From Bermanella sp034110565 (lineage in GTDB: Bacteria; Pseudomonadota; Gammaproteobacteria; Pseudomonadales; Oceanobacteraceae): DNA of 64,000 nucleotides. A program made the position numbers and the translations under genes. The notes under the pieces are model-generated. The model searched no databases. It was not told the DNA's origin and saw only the letters and a program-made list of their open reading frames with translations. The stretch lies in assembly GCA_034110565.1 (NCBI GenBank), contig JAWUYY010000033.1:1-64000 (forward strand), read 5' to 3'. Below are positions 41,158 to 49,268 of the stretch, one piece after another; the stretch's first letter is position 1, and each line of letters begins with the position of its first letter.

Positions 41158-44100
41158 ATGCCAAAACGCACGGACATAGAAAGTATTCTAATTATCGGCG
41201 CGGGCCCTATTGTTATTGGTCAGGCCTGCGAATTTGACTACTCTGGTGCACAGGCGTGTAAAGCCCTGCGCGAAGAAGGTTATAGAGTCATCTTGGTGAA
41301 CTCTAACCCAGCCACCATCATGACTGACCCTTCAATGGCCGATGCCACCTACATCGAGCCAATCACCATAGAGTCAGTGACTAAAATCATTGAAAAAGAA
41401 CGTCCAGACGTTTTACTGCCAACTATGGGCGGTCAAACCGCATTGAACTGTGCATTGGGTCTTGAAGCGGCTGGTGTACTGGAAAAATACGGCGTTGAAA
41501 TGATCGGCGCGAACGCTGATGTTATCGACAAAGCGGAAGATCGTAGCCGTTTTGATAAAGCCATGAAAAAGATTGGTTTGGATTGTCCGCGTGCGGGCAT
41601 TGCACACACCATGGCAGAAGCGTGGGAAGTACAAAAAGATTTAGGCTTCCCTTGTATCATTCGTCCTTCTTTCACTATGGGTGGTACCGGTGGTGGTATT
41701 GCGTATAACAAAGAAGAGTTCGAAGAAATCTGTACTCGCGGTTTGGATTTATCCCCAACCAGCGAATTGCTAATCGATGAATCGTTAATCGGTTGGAAAG
41801 AATACGAGATGGAAGTGGTTCGTGACAAAAACGACAACTGCATCATCGTTTGTTCAATCGAAAACTTTGACCCTATGGGTGTGCACACAGGTGACTCTAT
41901 TACCGTGGCGCCTGCACAAACATTGTCAGATAAAGAACTGCAAATCATGCGTAATGCCTCTTTGGCAGTACTGCGTGAAATTGGCGTAGAAACCGGCGGC
42001 TCAAACGTACAATTTGGTATTAATCCAGTTGACGGTCGTATGGTTGTCATCGAAATGAATCCACGTGTATCGCGTTCATCTGCGTTAGCGTCTAAAGCCA
42101 CAGGTTTCCCGATTGCGAAAATCGCAGCGAAACTGGCTATTGGCTATACCCTTGATGAATTGCAAAACGATATCACGGGTGGTCGTACACCGGCATCGTT
42201 TGAGCCTTCGATCGATTACGTTGTGACTAAGATCCCTCGTTTCACTTTCGAGAAATTCCCGCAAGCGGATGCACGCTTAACCACACAGATGAAATCTGTC
42301 GGTGAAGTCATGGCCATTGGCCGTACTCAGCAAGAATCTTTGCAAAAAGCATTGCGCGGTCTAGAAGTGGGTGCGACTGGTTTTGATCCGATTATCGACA
42401 TCAAAGCTGATGGCGCAAAAGAAAAAATCATCTCTGAATTAAATACCCCAGGGGCCGAGCGCATTTGGTACATAGGTGATGCGTTCCGTATCGGTATGAG
42501 CGTTGAAGAAATCTTCGATTGCTGCGCAGTGGACCCTTGGTTCTTAGTTCAAATTGAAGACCTCATTAAAGAAGAAGCGAAAGTTGCTGAAAGTTCATTA
42601 ACGTCTTTAACCGCTGATCGTATTTATCGTTTGAAGCGCAAAGGCTTCTCCGATGCACGCTTGTCTACGTTGCTCGGCGTGAAAGAAAAAGCATTTCGTA
42701 AGTACCGTCAGAAATTAAACATTCGTCCGGTTTATAAGCGCGTTGATACGTGTGCAGCTGAATTCTCTACGGATACGGCGTACATGTACTCCACGTATGA
42801 AGAAGAATGTGAAGCTAACCCAACGGATCGCGATAAAATCATCGTTCTTGGTGGTGGCCCTAACCGTATCGGTCAAGGTATTGAATTCGATTATTGTTGT
42901 GTACACGCCGCTTTTGCAGCAAAAGAATTAGGTTACGAAGCCATAATGGTGAACTGTAACCCTGAGACTGTTTCTACGGATTACGATACGTCTGACCGTT
43001 TGTACTTTGAACCGGTTACCCTTGAAGACGTGCTAGAAATTGTCGACAAAGAAAAGCCAAAAGGCGTAATCGTTCAGTACGGTGGTCAAACGCCACTGAA
43101 ACTAGCGGAAGAGTTAGAAGCGGCAGGCGTACCGATTATTGGTACCTCACCTGAAGCCATCGACCGTGCAGAAGACCGTGAACGCTTCCAGCAAATGATT
43201 CAGCGCTTAGGTCTTAAGCAACCGGTTAACGCAACGGTTACCTCTACAGAAGAAGCAGTAACAAGCGCAGTTAAAATTGGTTATCCGCTGGTGGTTCGTC
43301 CATCTTATGTACTGGGTGGTCGCGCCATGGAAATTGTGAACAACGAAGAAGCCCTTCGTCGTTACATGACCACTGCGGTAAAAGTCTCTAACGACTCACC
43401 TGTCTTGCTTGATTACTTCTTGAACCGTGCGGTTGAAGTAGATATCGATGCCATCTGTGATGGCGAACAAGTCGTGATTGGTGCCATCATGCAGCACATC
43501 GAACAAGCCGGTATTCACTCAGGTGACTCAGCGTGTTCATTACCGCCTTACAGCTTGCCCGATGACGTGCAAGATGAAATGCGTAAGCAAGTGGCCGCTA
43601 TGGCGTTAGAGCTGGGTGTTGTGGGCTTAATGAATACACAGCTGGCTTGGCAAGATGGTGAGATTTATGTGATCGAGGTGAATCCTCGTGCATCACGTAC
43701 AGTACCATTTGTGTCTAAGTGTATCGGCACGTCATTAGCATCAATTGCAGCGAAAGTGATGATGGGTAAATCTTTAGCGGAACTGGGTTTCACTAAAGAA
43801 ATTATTCCGCCTTATTACTCTGTAAAAGAAGCGGTGTTCCCATTCAATAAATTCCAAGGTGTTGACCCGATTCTTGGGCCAGAAATGAAATCCACTGGCG
43901 AAGTAATGGGCGCAGGCGAAACCTTCGGTGAAGCCTTCTTCAAAGCACAGTTAGGTGCCGGTGAGAAATTACCGACAGAAGGTAACGTGTTTATGTCAGT
44001 ACGCGATGCTGACAAAGAAGGTGTTGTCGAAGTGGCTAAAGGCCTTAAAGCCTTAGGCTTTAACCTAGTAGCCACCTCCGGTACGTTCAAAGCACTGGAT

Positions 44101-44376
44101 GCGGCTGGCATTGACGTTAAGCGTGTTAATAAAGTAAACGAAGGTCGCCCACACATTGTGGATATGATCAAAAACGATGAAATCGCCATGAGCGTGAATA
44201 CCACAGATGGCCCTGTGGCCATTGCGGATTCAGCTGAGATTCGTCGTAGTGCATTGCAGCACAAAGTTTACTACACTACTACGTTAGCCGGTGCAGAAGC
44301 CGTGGTGAAAGCATTAGAATCAGAGGGCCTAAAAACGGTTCGTCGTTTACAAGAGTTGCATGCAACGATTAAGTAA
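41158..44376 (+). CDS. carB: Carbamoyl-phosphate synthase large subunit
   Basis: A 1072-residue enzyme of full length: two homologous ATP-grasp halves (the first starting LIIGAGPIVIGQACEFDYSG, the second IVLGGGPNRIGQGIEFDYCC), an oligomerisation segment, and a C-terminal allosteric MGS-like domain (about 935-1072) that binds ornithine, UMP and similar ligands. Together with CarA it makes carbamoyl phosphate. GAGAGAG stands before the ATG. Confidence 0.98.
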   Translation: MPKRTDIESILIIGAGPIVIGQACEFDYSGAQACKALREEGYRVILVNSNPATIMTDPSMADATYIEPITIESVTKIIEKERPDVLLPTMGGQTALNCALGLEAAGVLEKYGVEMIGANADVIDKAEDRSRFDKAMKKIGLDCPRAGIAHTMAEAWEVQKDLGFPCIIRPSFTMGGTGGGIAYNKEEFEEICTRGLDLSPTSELLIDESLIGWKEYEMEVVRDKNDNCIIVCSIENFDPMGVHTGDSITVAPAQTLSDKELQIMRNASLAVLREIGVETGGSNVQFGINPVDGRMVVIEMNPRVSRSSALASKATGFPIAKIAAKLAIGYTLDELQNDITGGRTPASFEPSIDYVVTKIPRFTFEKFPQADARLTTQMKSVGEVMAIGRTQQESLQKALRGLEVGATGFDPIIDIKADGAKEKIISELNTPGAERIWYIGDAFRIGMSVEEIFDCCAVDPWFLVQIEDLIKEEAKVAESSLTSLTADRIYRLKRKGFSDARLSTLLGVKEKAFRKYRQKLNIRPVYKRVDTCAAEFSTDTAYMYSTYEEECEANPTDRDKIIVLGGGPNRIGQGIEFDYCCVHAAFAAKELGYEAIMVNCNPETVSTDYDTSDRLYFEPVTLEDVLEIVDKEKPKGVIVQYGGQTPLKLAEELEAAGVPIIGTSPEAIDRAEDRERFQQMIQRLGLKQPVNATVTSTEEAVTSAVKIGYPLVVRPSYVLGGRAMEIVNNEEALRRYMTTAVKVSNDSPVLLDYFLNRAVEVDIDAICDGEQVVIGAIMQHIEQAGIHSGDSACSLPPYSLPDDVQDEMRKQVAAMALELGVVGLMNTQLAWQDGEIYVIEVNPRASRTVPFVSKCIGTSLASIAAKVMMGKSLAELGFTKEIIPPYYSVKEAVFPFNKFQGVDPILGPEMKSTGEVMGAGETFGEAFFKAQLGAGEKLPTEGNVFMSVRDADKEGVVEVAKGLKALGFNLVATSGTFKALDAAGIDVKRVNKVNEGRPHIVDMIKNDEIAMSVNTTDGPVAIADSAEIRRSALQHKVYYTTTLAGAEAVVKALESEGLKTVRRLQELHATIK

Positions 44377-44394
44377 ACCTGAGTTTTAATGTGC

Positions 44395-44427
44395 GAATAA
44401 GGGCCTTATGGCCCTTATTCTCGTTTT
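44395..44427 (+). terminator. Terminator after carB
   Basis: GAATAAGGGCC / GGCCCTTATTC, perfect, with a modest T-tract (TCGTTTT). Partial read-through to greA is possible. Confidence 0.75.
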
Positions 44428-44583
44428 AGGGTTTTAAGTTTCCCGCTAACCTTAGTAACCAGTTTTGATTGCATTATATTGATGGCAGTCGCATACATGC
44501 ATTGAGAATAAGAAAAGTGATTGCAGTGTTGTGAAGCAGTAAGAGTCACCGCTTTAATCGCCCGCCTTTTAATAGGAGTGAAT

Positions 44584-45060
44584 ATGCAAAAAGTACCAAT
44601 GACCGTAATGGGTGAAAAAAACCTACGCGCAGAATTAGAGCAACTTAAGAAAGTCGAGCGCCCTAAAGTAATTAAAGAAATTGCCATAGCGCGAGAACAC
44701 GGTGATTTAAAAGAAAACGCTGAGTACCACGCGGCTCGCGAGCAGCAAGGTTTCATTGAAGGACGCATTCAAGATATTGAGGGCAAGCTTTCAAATGTTC
44801 AGATCATCGATATCAGCACTATGCCAAAAAATGGCAAGGTGATCTTTGGTACCACAGTGAAATTAATTAATGTGGATACGGAAGAACAAAAGCAATATCA
44901 AATCGTAGGTGAAGATGAAGCGGACGTGCCTAAGGGTAAAATCAGTTCAGGATCACCCATTGCGCGCGCTCTTCTTGGTAAAGAAGAAGGTGATGTGGTT
45001 GTGGTAAAAGTGCCTAACGGTGATATCGAATACGAAATCGAAGAAGTACTTTATATTTAA
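44584..45060 (+). CDS. greA: Transcription elongation factor GreA
   Basis: A 158-residue factor: N-terminal coiled coil (residues 10-75) with the conserved tip acids in HGDLKENAEYHAAREQQ, and the C-terminal FKBP-like domain with KGKISSGSPIARALLGKEEGD. It helps stalled RNA polymerase cleave backtracked RNA. The ATG at 44584 follows TAGGAGTGA. A longer frame from 44521 has no ribosome site and is rejected. Downstream of carB as is usual in pseudomonads. Confidence 0.97.
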   Translation: MQKVPMTVMGEKNLRAELEQLKKVERPKVIKEIAIAREHGDLKENAEYHAAREQQGFIEGRIQDIEGKLSNVQIIDISTMPKNGKVIFGTTVKLINVDTEEQKQYQIVGEDEADVPKGKISSGSPIARALLGKEEGDVVVVKVPNGDIEYEIEEVLYI

Positions 45061-45088
45061 TGAGTCAATGTTAAATATTCGTCATACC

Positions 45089-45125
45089 AAAAAGCCCAGT
45101 CATTATTAACTGGGCTTTTTCATTT
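45089..45125 (+). terminator. Terminator after greA
   Basis: AAAAAGCCCAGT / ACTGGGCTTTTT (45089-45100 with 45109-45120), followed by further T. Confidence 0.92.
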
Positions 45126-45153
45126 TTTATGATGCATAAAATAGGTCGCAGAC

Positions 45154-45795
45154 ATGTCGTTACACTTTAATGAGCAACAACAAGCATTGTTTGAAAGTCT
45201 GCTGCAAGCACGTCGTGATGTCCGTGGTAATCATTTTCTACGCAATAAGCCTGTAGGTGACGATGATATTCAGCGTATCTTGCAGGCTGCGTTGTGGGCG
45301 CCATCGGTTGGTTATTCGCAGCCTTGGCGGTTTGTGGTGATTAGCAACGATGGCATTAAGCAACAAGTAGCAGATAGTTTTAAACGAGAAAACGCAAAAG
45401 CAGCCCATTTATTTGATGAAAAACAACAGCAATATCAACAGTTAAAACTAGAAGGTATTCATGAATCACCAGTGAATATTGCTGTGTTTTATGAAGCGTC
45501 GGATTCTCCTGTGTTGGGACAAACCTCTATGCAACAGATGGGAGAGTACAGCGTGGTGTGCGCAGTACAAAATATGTGGTTAATGGCGCGCTCAATGAAT
45601 ATTGGCATGGGTTGGGTCAGTATTTTAAATCCAGATGAGGTGAAGACGATTTTGTCCGCACCGCAAAACCATAAGCTGGTGGCTTATTTATGCGTAGGGA
45701 AAGTAGATGAATTCTTAGAGCGGCCTGAGCTTGAGCAATTGAAGTGGGAGAAAGCAAAAGCATTGGAAAGTGTGGTTAGTTATGACGGTTTTTAA
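45154..45795 (+). CDS. bluB: 5,6-Dimethylbenzimidazole synthase
   Basis: A 213-residue flavin-destroying nitroreductase-fold enzyme. RRDVRGNHF at about 20-28, WAPSVGYSQPWRFV (about 48-61) and GMGWVSI are typical of BluB. It turns FMNH2 and O2 into the lower ligand of vitamin B12. No other cobalamin gene is in the window, which suggests salvage of corrinoids with remodelling elsewhere. I see no cobalamin riboswitch before it. Confidence 0.92.
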   Translation: MSLHFNEQQQALFESLLQARRDVRGNHFLRNKPVGDDDIQRILQAALWAPSVGYSQPWRFVVISNDGIKQQVADSFKRENAKAAHLFDEKQQQYQQLKLEGIHESPVNIAVFYEASDSPVLGQTSMQQMGEYSVVCAVQNMWLMARSMNIGMGWVSILNPDEVKTILSAPQNHKLVAYLCVGKVDEFLERPELEQLKWEKAKALESVVSYDGF

Positions 45796-45884
45796 ATGTG
45801 GATATAGACAGAGCTAAGCGTAGGAAAGGTGACAATCAGGGCTTAATGATCCTTATCGTTATGGATGCATAAAAGCAGAAAGAT

Positions 45885-45914
45885 AAAAAGCCAGTTACCG
45901 GTAACTGGCTTTTT
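45885..45914. terminator. Bidirectional terminator, 30-base perfect palindrome
   Basis: AAAAAGCCAGTTACC is directly followed by its exact complement; it serves the converging bluB and thioesterase genes. Confidence 0.88.
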
Positions 45915-45917
45915 AGT

Positions 45918-46421
45918 TTAGGTGTATGCAGACTCAAATGCTTCGTCGTCTTCGTTTTCAATGGCTTTCATCATGCACTGTAATTTAAAACGTGCCTCTC
46001 TGCGTTTAACCGCTTTGTTCCAGCGACGCTTCTGTGTGTCATTTTCGATGACGAGTTCAGGGACTTGGGCAGTTTTTCCATCTTTCATGGCGACCATGGT
46101 GAAGAAACAGGTGTGGGTGTGGCGCACGGTTTTTTCTTGAATGTTTTCGGCAATAACCTTGATGCCGATTTCCATAGAACTGCGTCCCGTGTAATTAACG
46201 GTCGCTAAGCAGGTGACCATTTCACCGATGTGTATAGGCTGCTTAAATAATACGTTATCAACAGAAAGAGTCACGGCGTAATGCCCGCTGTATCGCATAG
46301 CGCATGTGTAGGCTACTTTATCGAGTAGTTTAAGTAACTCCCCCCCATGCATATTGCCAGAAAAATTGGCCATGGATGGTGTGACCAGCTCGGTCATTTC
46401 AGTTTGGATAATCTGCCCCAT
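45918..46421 (-). CDS. Acyl-CoA thioesterase (YciA-type hotdog fold)
   Basis: From the ATG at 46421 (TGGAG upstream) it has 167 residues. It has the hotdog signature NFSGNMHGGELLKLLDKVAY with the catalytic Asp, and GRSSMEIGIKV. These proteins hydrolyse acyl-CoA to free CoA. The C-terminal 35 residues are charged and helical. The frame goes on to 46469 but without a ribosome site. The 431-base gap 46422-46852 shows no gene or recognisable element. Confidence 0.88.
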   Translation of the reverse strand: MGQIIQTEMTELVTPSMANFSGNMHGGELLKLLDKVAYTCAMRYSGHYAVTLSVDNVLFKQPIHIGEMVTCLATVNYTGRSSMEIGIKVIAENIQEKTVRHTHTCFFTMVAMKDGKTAQVPELVIENDTQKRRWNKAVKRREARFKLQCMMKAIENEDDEAFESAYT

Positions 46422-46852
46422 TGCGACTCCATTATCGGGTATTGCCGTATGATTAATTTGCAAAACCACATGGGTAAGTGGCTTTGCAGGCTAGGGTTCT
46501 TATGGAACCGTTGCGGTCTAAATGCTAGGTAATGCAGTTAGTATTGGTAGGCGTTAAGGCGTAAACCTTGCCAAAAAATACAAGAGCACGGTTTATGAAC
46601 CCTGGCGCCAAGTCCCCAAAATACAGTAGCTGCTTATGCGACTTATTAGTGCGCAACGGTAGCTGAGTTGATGATATTTTGGAGCCTGAATTATATAGAT
46701 ATTCTTCGATAAAGCACGGGTATTGCTCTTAACTTAAACAGTTAGGTGTCATACAAATGCTTTTGTGAAAGCCCTTTTACATGTTGATACGCATGGCATT
46801 CCCTATAATTTACAAGTAACAATCTTATTGACGAAAGATTAATAAAAAAACG

Positions 46853-47320
46853 TTAGAGCGCCTGTTCGATGGCTTGCACAATGCTTTCGTTTAGAGGGTC
46901 AAGCTTAGCGTTAAAGCGTTGCAGTATGTGCCCGTCTTTACTGACTAAGAACTTAGCGAAGTTCCATTCTATATCGTCCCCGCCTTCAACTAAAAATTCA
47001 TATAGTGGGTGGCGATTGTCACCGTTCACTTCAATTTTTGTTGTCATGGGAAAATCAACGGAGAACTTCGTGGTACAAAAGTCAGCAATCTCTTGGTCGC
47101 TGCCAGGTTCTTGTTTGCCAAATTGATTGCAAGGCACGCCTAATACGACAAGCCCTTTATCTTTATATCGCTCATACAGGGCTTGGAGTCCTTCGTATTG
47201 TGGCGTTAAGCCACATTCACTGGCGACATTGACCACAAGTACGGCTTTGTTTTCAAAGTCGCTTAGTTGTAAGGCTTGGCCGTTTAAGCTGTCGATTGCA
47301 ATATCGTAAAAAGATGTCAT
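46853..47320 (-). CDS. Glutathione peroxidase family protein
   Basis: A 155-residue thioredoxin-fold peroxidase with VNVASECGLTPQYEGL (Cys at about 36), VLGVPCNQFGKQEPG (second Cys, resolving) and WNFAKFLV, the classic tetrad Cys, Gln, Trp and Asn. Cys replaces selenocysteine, so it probably uses thioredoxin rather than glutathione. Its start overlaps the stop of the upstream glycosyltransferase as ATGA. Confidence 0.93.
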   Translation of the reverse strand: MTSFYDIAIDSLNGQALQLSDFENKAVLVVNVASECGLTPQYEGLQALYERYKDKGLVVLGVPCNQFGKQEPGSDQEIADFCTTKFSVDFPMTTKIEVNGDNRHPLYEFLVEGGDDIEWNFAKFLVSKDGHILQRFNAKLDPLNESIVQAIEQAL

Positions 47321-48426
47321 GGCGTTCTCCTTGATTGAATTGTTTGACTGGTCTGAATGAACAACTGCTCGTACTTAGGAATTAACTGATGCCAGTCATA
47401 ATGGCATACATCCTTTAGTGGTGGCAGTCCTTGAGTTTGCCAATTATGTAAGATTTGGCAGATGGATAAGGCTTCATCTTCGCTGGAAGCGTTATCGTAC
47501 AAACAAGGGGTGGGAATCCATTCAGGATAGGCTAATCGGTTGGGGGCTAAAGGCACGCAGCCATAAGCGGCCCCTTCTAGTACTGCCAAACCTTGAAACT
47601 CATGATGGGCGGTAGATAACACCACATGATGCTGGGCCAGTTGGGCTAAATACATTTCTTTGCTCTCAAATGTGCCCATGTGTTTTACATTGGCAAGGCC
47701 TAGCTGTTGTAAGTGTTTAAATTGTGCAGGGATGTTGCGAAACGACATGCCGCAAATGGTGAACGCTATATTAAGTGCCCGTTGTTGTGATAACTCAATC
47801 ACGCGAACCAAGGTGTCTGGGCCTTTGTCGTACTCCCACCTGTGATTCCAAATTACCTTGAGCGTATCGCCTGCTTTAAATGTATGGTTTTCTAATTGGT
47901 GACAAGCCTGAATAGGCACAGGTAAAACCTGGGACTTTTGTTCGATGCAGTCAATGGCATTGTTAGGAGCGTGGTCGGGTAAGCGATTAAATAAATCAGT
48001 AATGCCAGATAAAAAACTGCTTTGATTAAACTCACTATTGAACACGACTTGGTCAGCACTTAAAGCGCTGTATAGATTAACCATTTGTGGTTCGATACTG
48101 GCGTGTTGTTGATCACTTTTAGGGTAGGCAAACTGATTTTCATGAAAATAAATAATACTTGGGATGTTTGCTAGGTTAGGCACAAGCCCTTTTAGAGTCG
48201 CAAGGTCCACCATGGATGTGGCCACAATTAAATCAAAAGGCCCCTGTAGCTTTGTTCTGTCTTCACCGAAGGCGAAACTTAACCCGTTACCACGAATACG
48301 CCAGCTAAAAAAACGCCCAGGCAATGTTAGATAACACCAATCATGCTGCGTCATATGGGCCATTAGACCTTGGCACCAAGCCTTGTGGCTGTCGGTATCG
48401 TAAGCGCTGAGCAGTAAGATGCGCAT
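47317..48426 (-). CDS. tRNA-queuosine alpha-mannosyltransferase-like protein (DUF3524)
   Basis: A 369-residue GT-B glycosyltransferase. Its first 170 residues are the DUF3524 domain: ILLLSAYDTDSHKAWC, LPGRFFSWRIRGN, LIVATSMVDLATLKGLVP and IYFHENQFAYP. Human GTDC1/QTMAN, which mannosylates queuosine in tRNA-Asp, has this domain. The C-terminal part is a GT4-like nucleotide-sugar domain with HEFQGLAVLEGAAYG. The bacterial function is inferred. It is translationally coupled with the glutathione peroxidase. Confidence 0.82.
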   Translation of the reverse strand: MRILLLSAYDTDSHKAWCQGLMAHMTQHDWCYLTLPGRFFSWRIRGNGLSFAFGEDRTKLQGPFDLIVATSMVDLATLKGLVPNLANIPSIIYFHENQFAYPKSDQQHASIEPQMVNLYSALSADQVVFNSEFNQSSFLSGITDLFNRLPDHAPNNAIDCIEQKSQVLPVPIQACHQLENHTFKAGDTLKVIWNHRWEYDKGPDTLVRVIELSQQRALNIAFTICGMSFRNIPAQFKHLQQLGLANVKHMGTFESKEMYLAQLAQHHVVLSTAHHEFQGLAVLEGAAYGCVPLAPNRLAYPEWIPTPCLYDNASSEDEALSICQILHNWQTQGLPPLKDVCHYDWHQLIPKYEQLFIQTSQTIQSRRTP

Positions 48427-48541
48427 ATATAAAAGAAGGCCTTAGAAAAACACGTATTCTACCGACATCATGGCTTTGTCAGCAAATGATTGAGTATCAG
48501 ACTAAGGCTGCCTAGTATAGAGGTACTTTAAACCTTGACCC

Positions 48542-48567
48542 AACAAGTGAATACTGGTTCACTTGTT
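48542..48567. promoter_or_regulatory. TetR-type operator upstream of the TetR-acyl-CoA dehydrogenase operon
   Basis: AACAAGTGAA (48542-48551), a six-base spacer, and its exact complement TTCACTTGTT (48558-48567). A third half-site TTCACTT lies at 48579-48585, touching the start codon at 48587. Confidence 0.65.
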
Positions 48568-48586
48568 ATGAATATGGATTCACTTT

Positions 48587-49234
48587 ATGGCGTATCGTCC
48601 GACCGAACATACTCAATCTAAAAGAGCTGGTACTCGTGAGCGCATACTAAAAGAAGCGAGACTTTTAGTGACAGAAGGCGGCTTTGCCGCTGCCGCGGTG
48701 GCGCAAGTGGCTCGTCGTAGTGATATCGCAACGGGGACCATTTATCGTCATTTTCCATCAAAGGCGGAGTTGGTGGCAGAAGTGTTTCGCCACGCCACAG
48801 AGTTTGAATTGGTCGCGGTGACTCAGGCAACATTACAAGCAGGGTCATGCAAAGATCGTTTGCTTCAGGCAGTAGAAACCTTTGCCGATCGTGCATTGCG
48901 CGCACCTCGCTTGGCTTATGCATTAATAGCTGAGCCGGTAGACCCGTTGGTTGAAAAAGAGCGCTTAAGCTACCGCTTTGCTTATGCTGAAGCGTTTGAA
49001 GACTTAATCAATGAAGCCATGGCCAGCGGCGAGTTTGTTGCGCAAAACGCCAGTATTAGTGCAGCGGCCTTGGTGGGAATGTTATCTGAATCCTTGGTGG
49101 GGCCATTAGCGCCACAAATAGAAAGCTACGATGAGCAAATTACGCAACGCGAAGCGTTAAGCGATGACGAAAAGCGAACATTAATTGAAGACATAAAAGC
49201 ACTGGCTTTAAGGTCAGTGGCCGGTATCTTGTAG
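48587..49234 (+). CDS. TetR/AcrR-family regulator
   Basis: A 215-residue regulator with helix-turn-helix AAVAQVARRSDIATGTIYRHFPSKAELV (about residues 35-62). It stands in front of an acyl-CoA dehydrogenase gene, 34 bases away, and behind a perfect operator-like palindrome, so autoregulation and control of the dehydrogenase are likely. The ligand may be an acyl-CoA. The start ATG lies next to the third operator half-site. Confidence 0.87.
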   Translation: MAYRPTEHTQSKRAGTRERILKEARLLVTEGGFAAAAVAQVARRSDIATGTIYRHFPSKAELVAEVFRHATEFELVAVTQATLQAGSCKDRLLQAVETFADRALRAPRLAYALIAEPVDPLVEKERLSYRFAYAEAFEDLINEAMASGEFVAQNASISAAALVGMLSESLVGPLAPQIESYDEQITQREALSDDEKRTLIEDIKALALRSVAGIL

Positions 49235-49268
49235 CACAGCTTGCTGTGCTCATTAATTTGAGGGCAGC

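Noticed and set aside
41433..42101. 222-codon open frame antisense to carB, and 3872-4462 antisense to the ATPase
   Set aside because: They lie wholly inside strongly supported genes, have no ribosome site or family look, and arise from codon bias on the opposite strand.
45121..45153. Cobalamin riboswitch before bluB
   Set aside because: Only about 30 bases lie between the greA terminator and bluB, and no B12-box is seen.
46853..47320. Selenocysteine form of glutathione peroxidase
   Set aside because: The active-site codon encodes Cys and there is no in-frame TGA.
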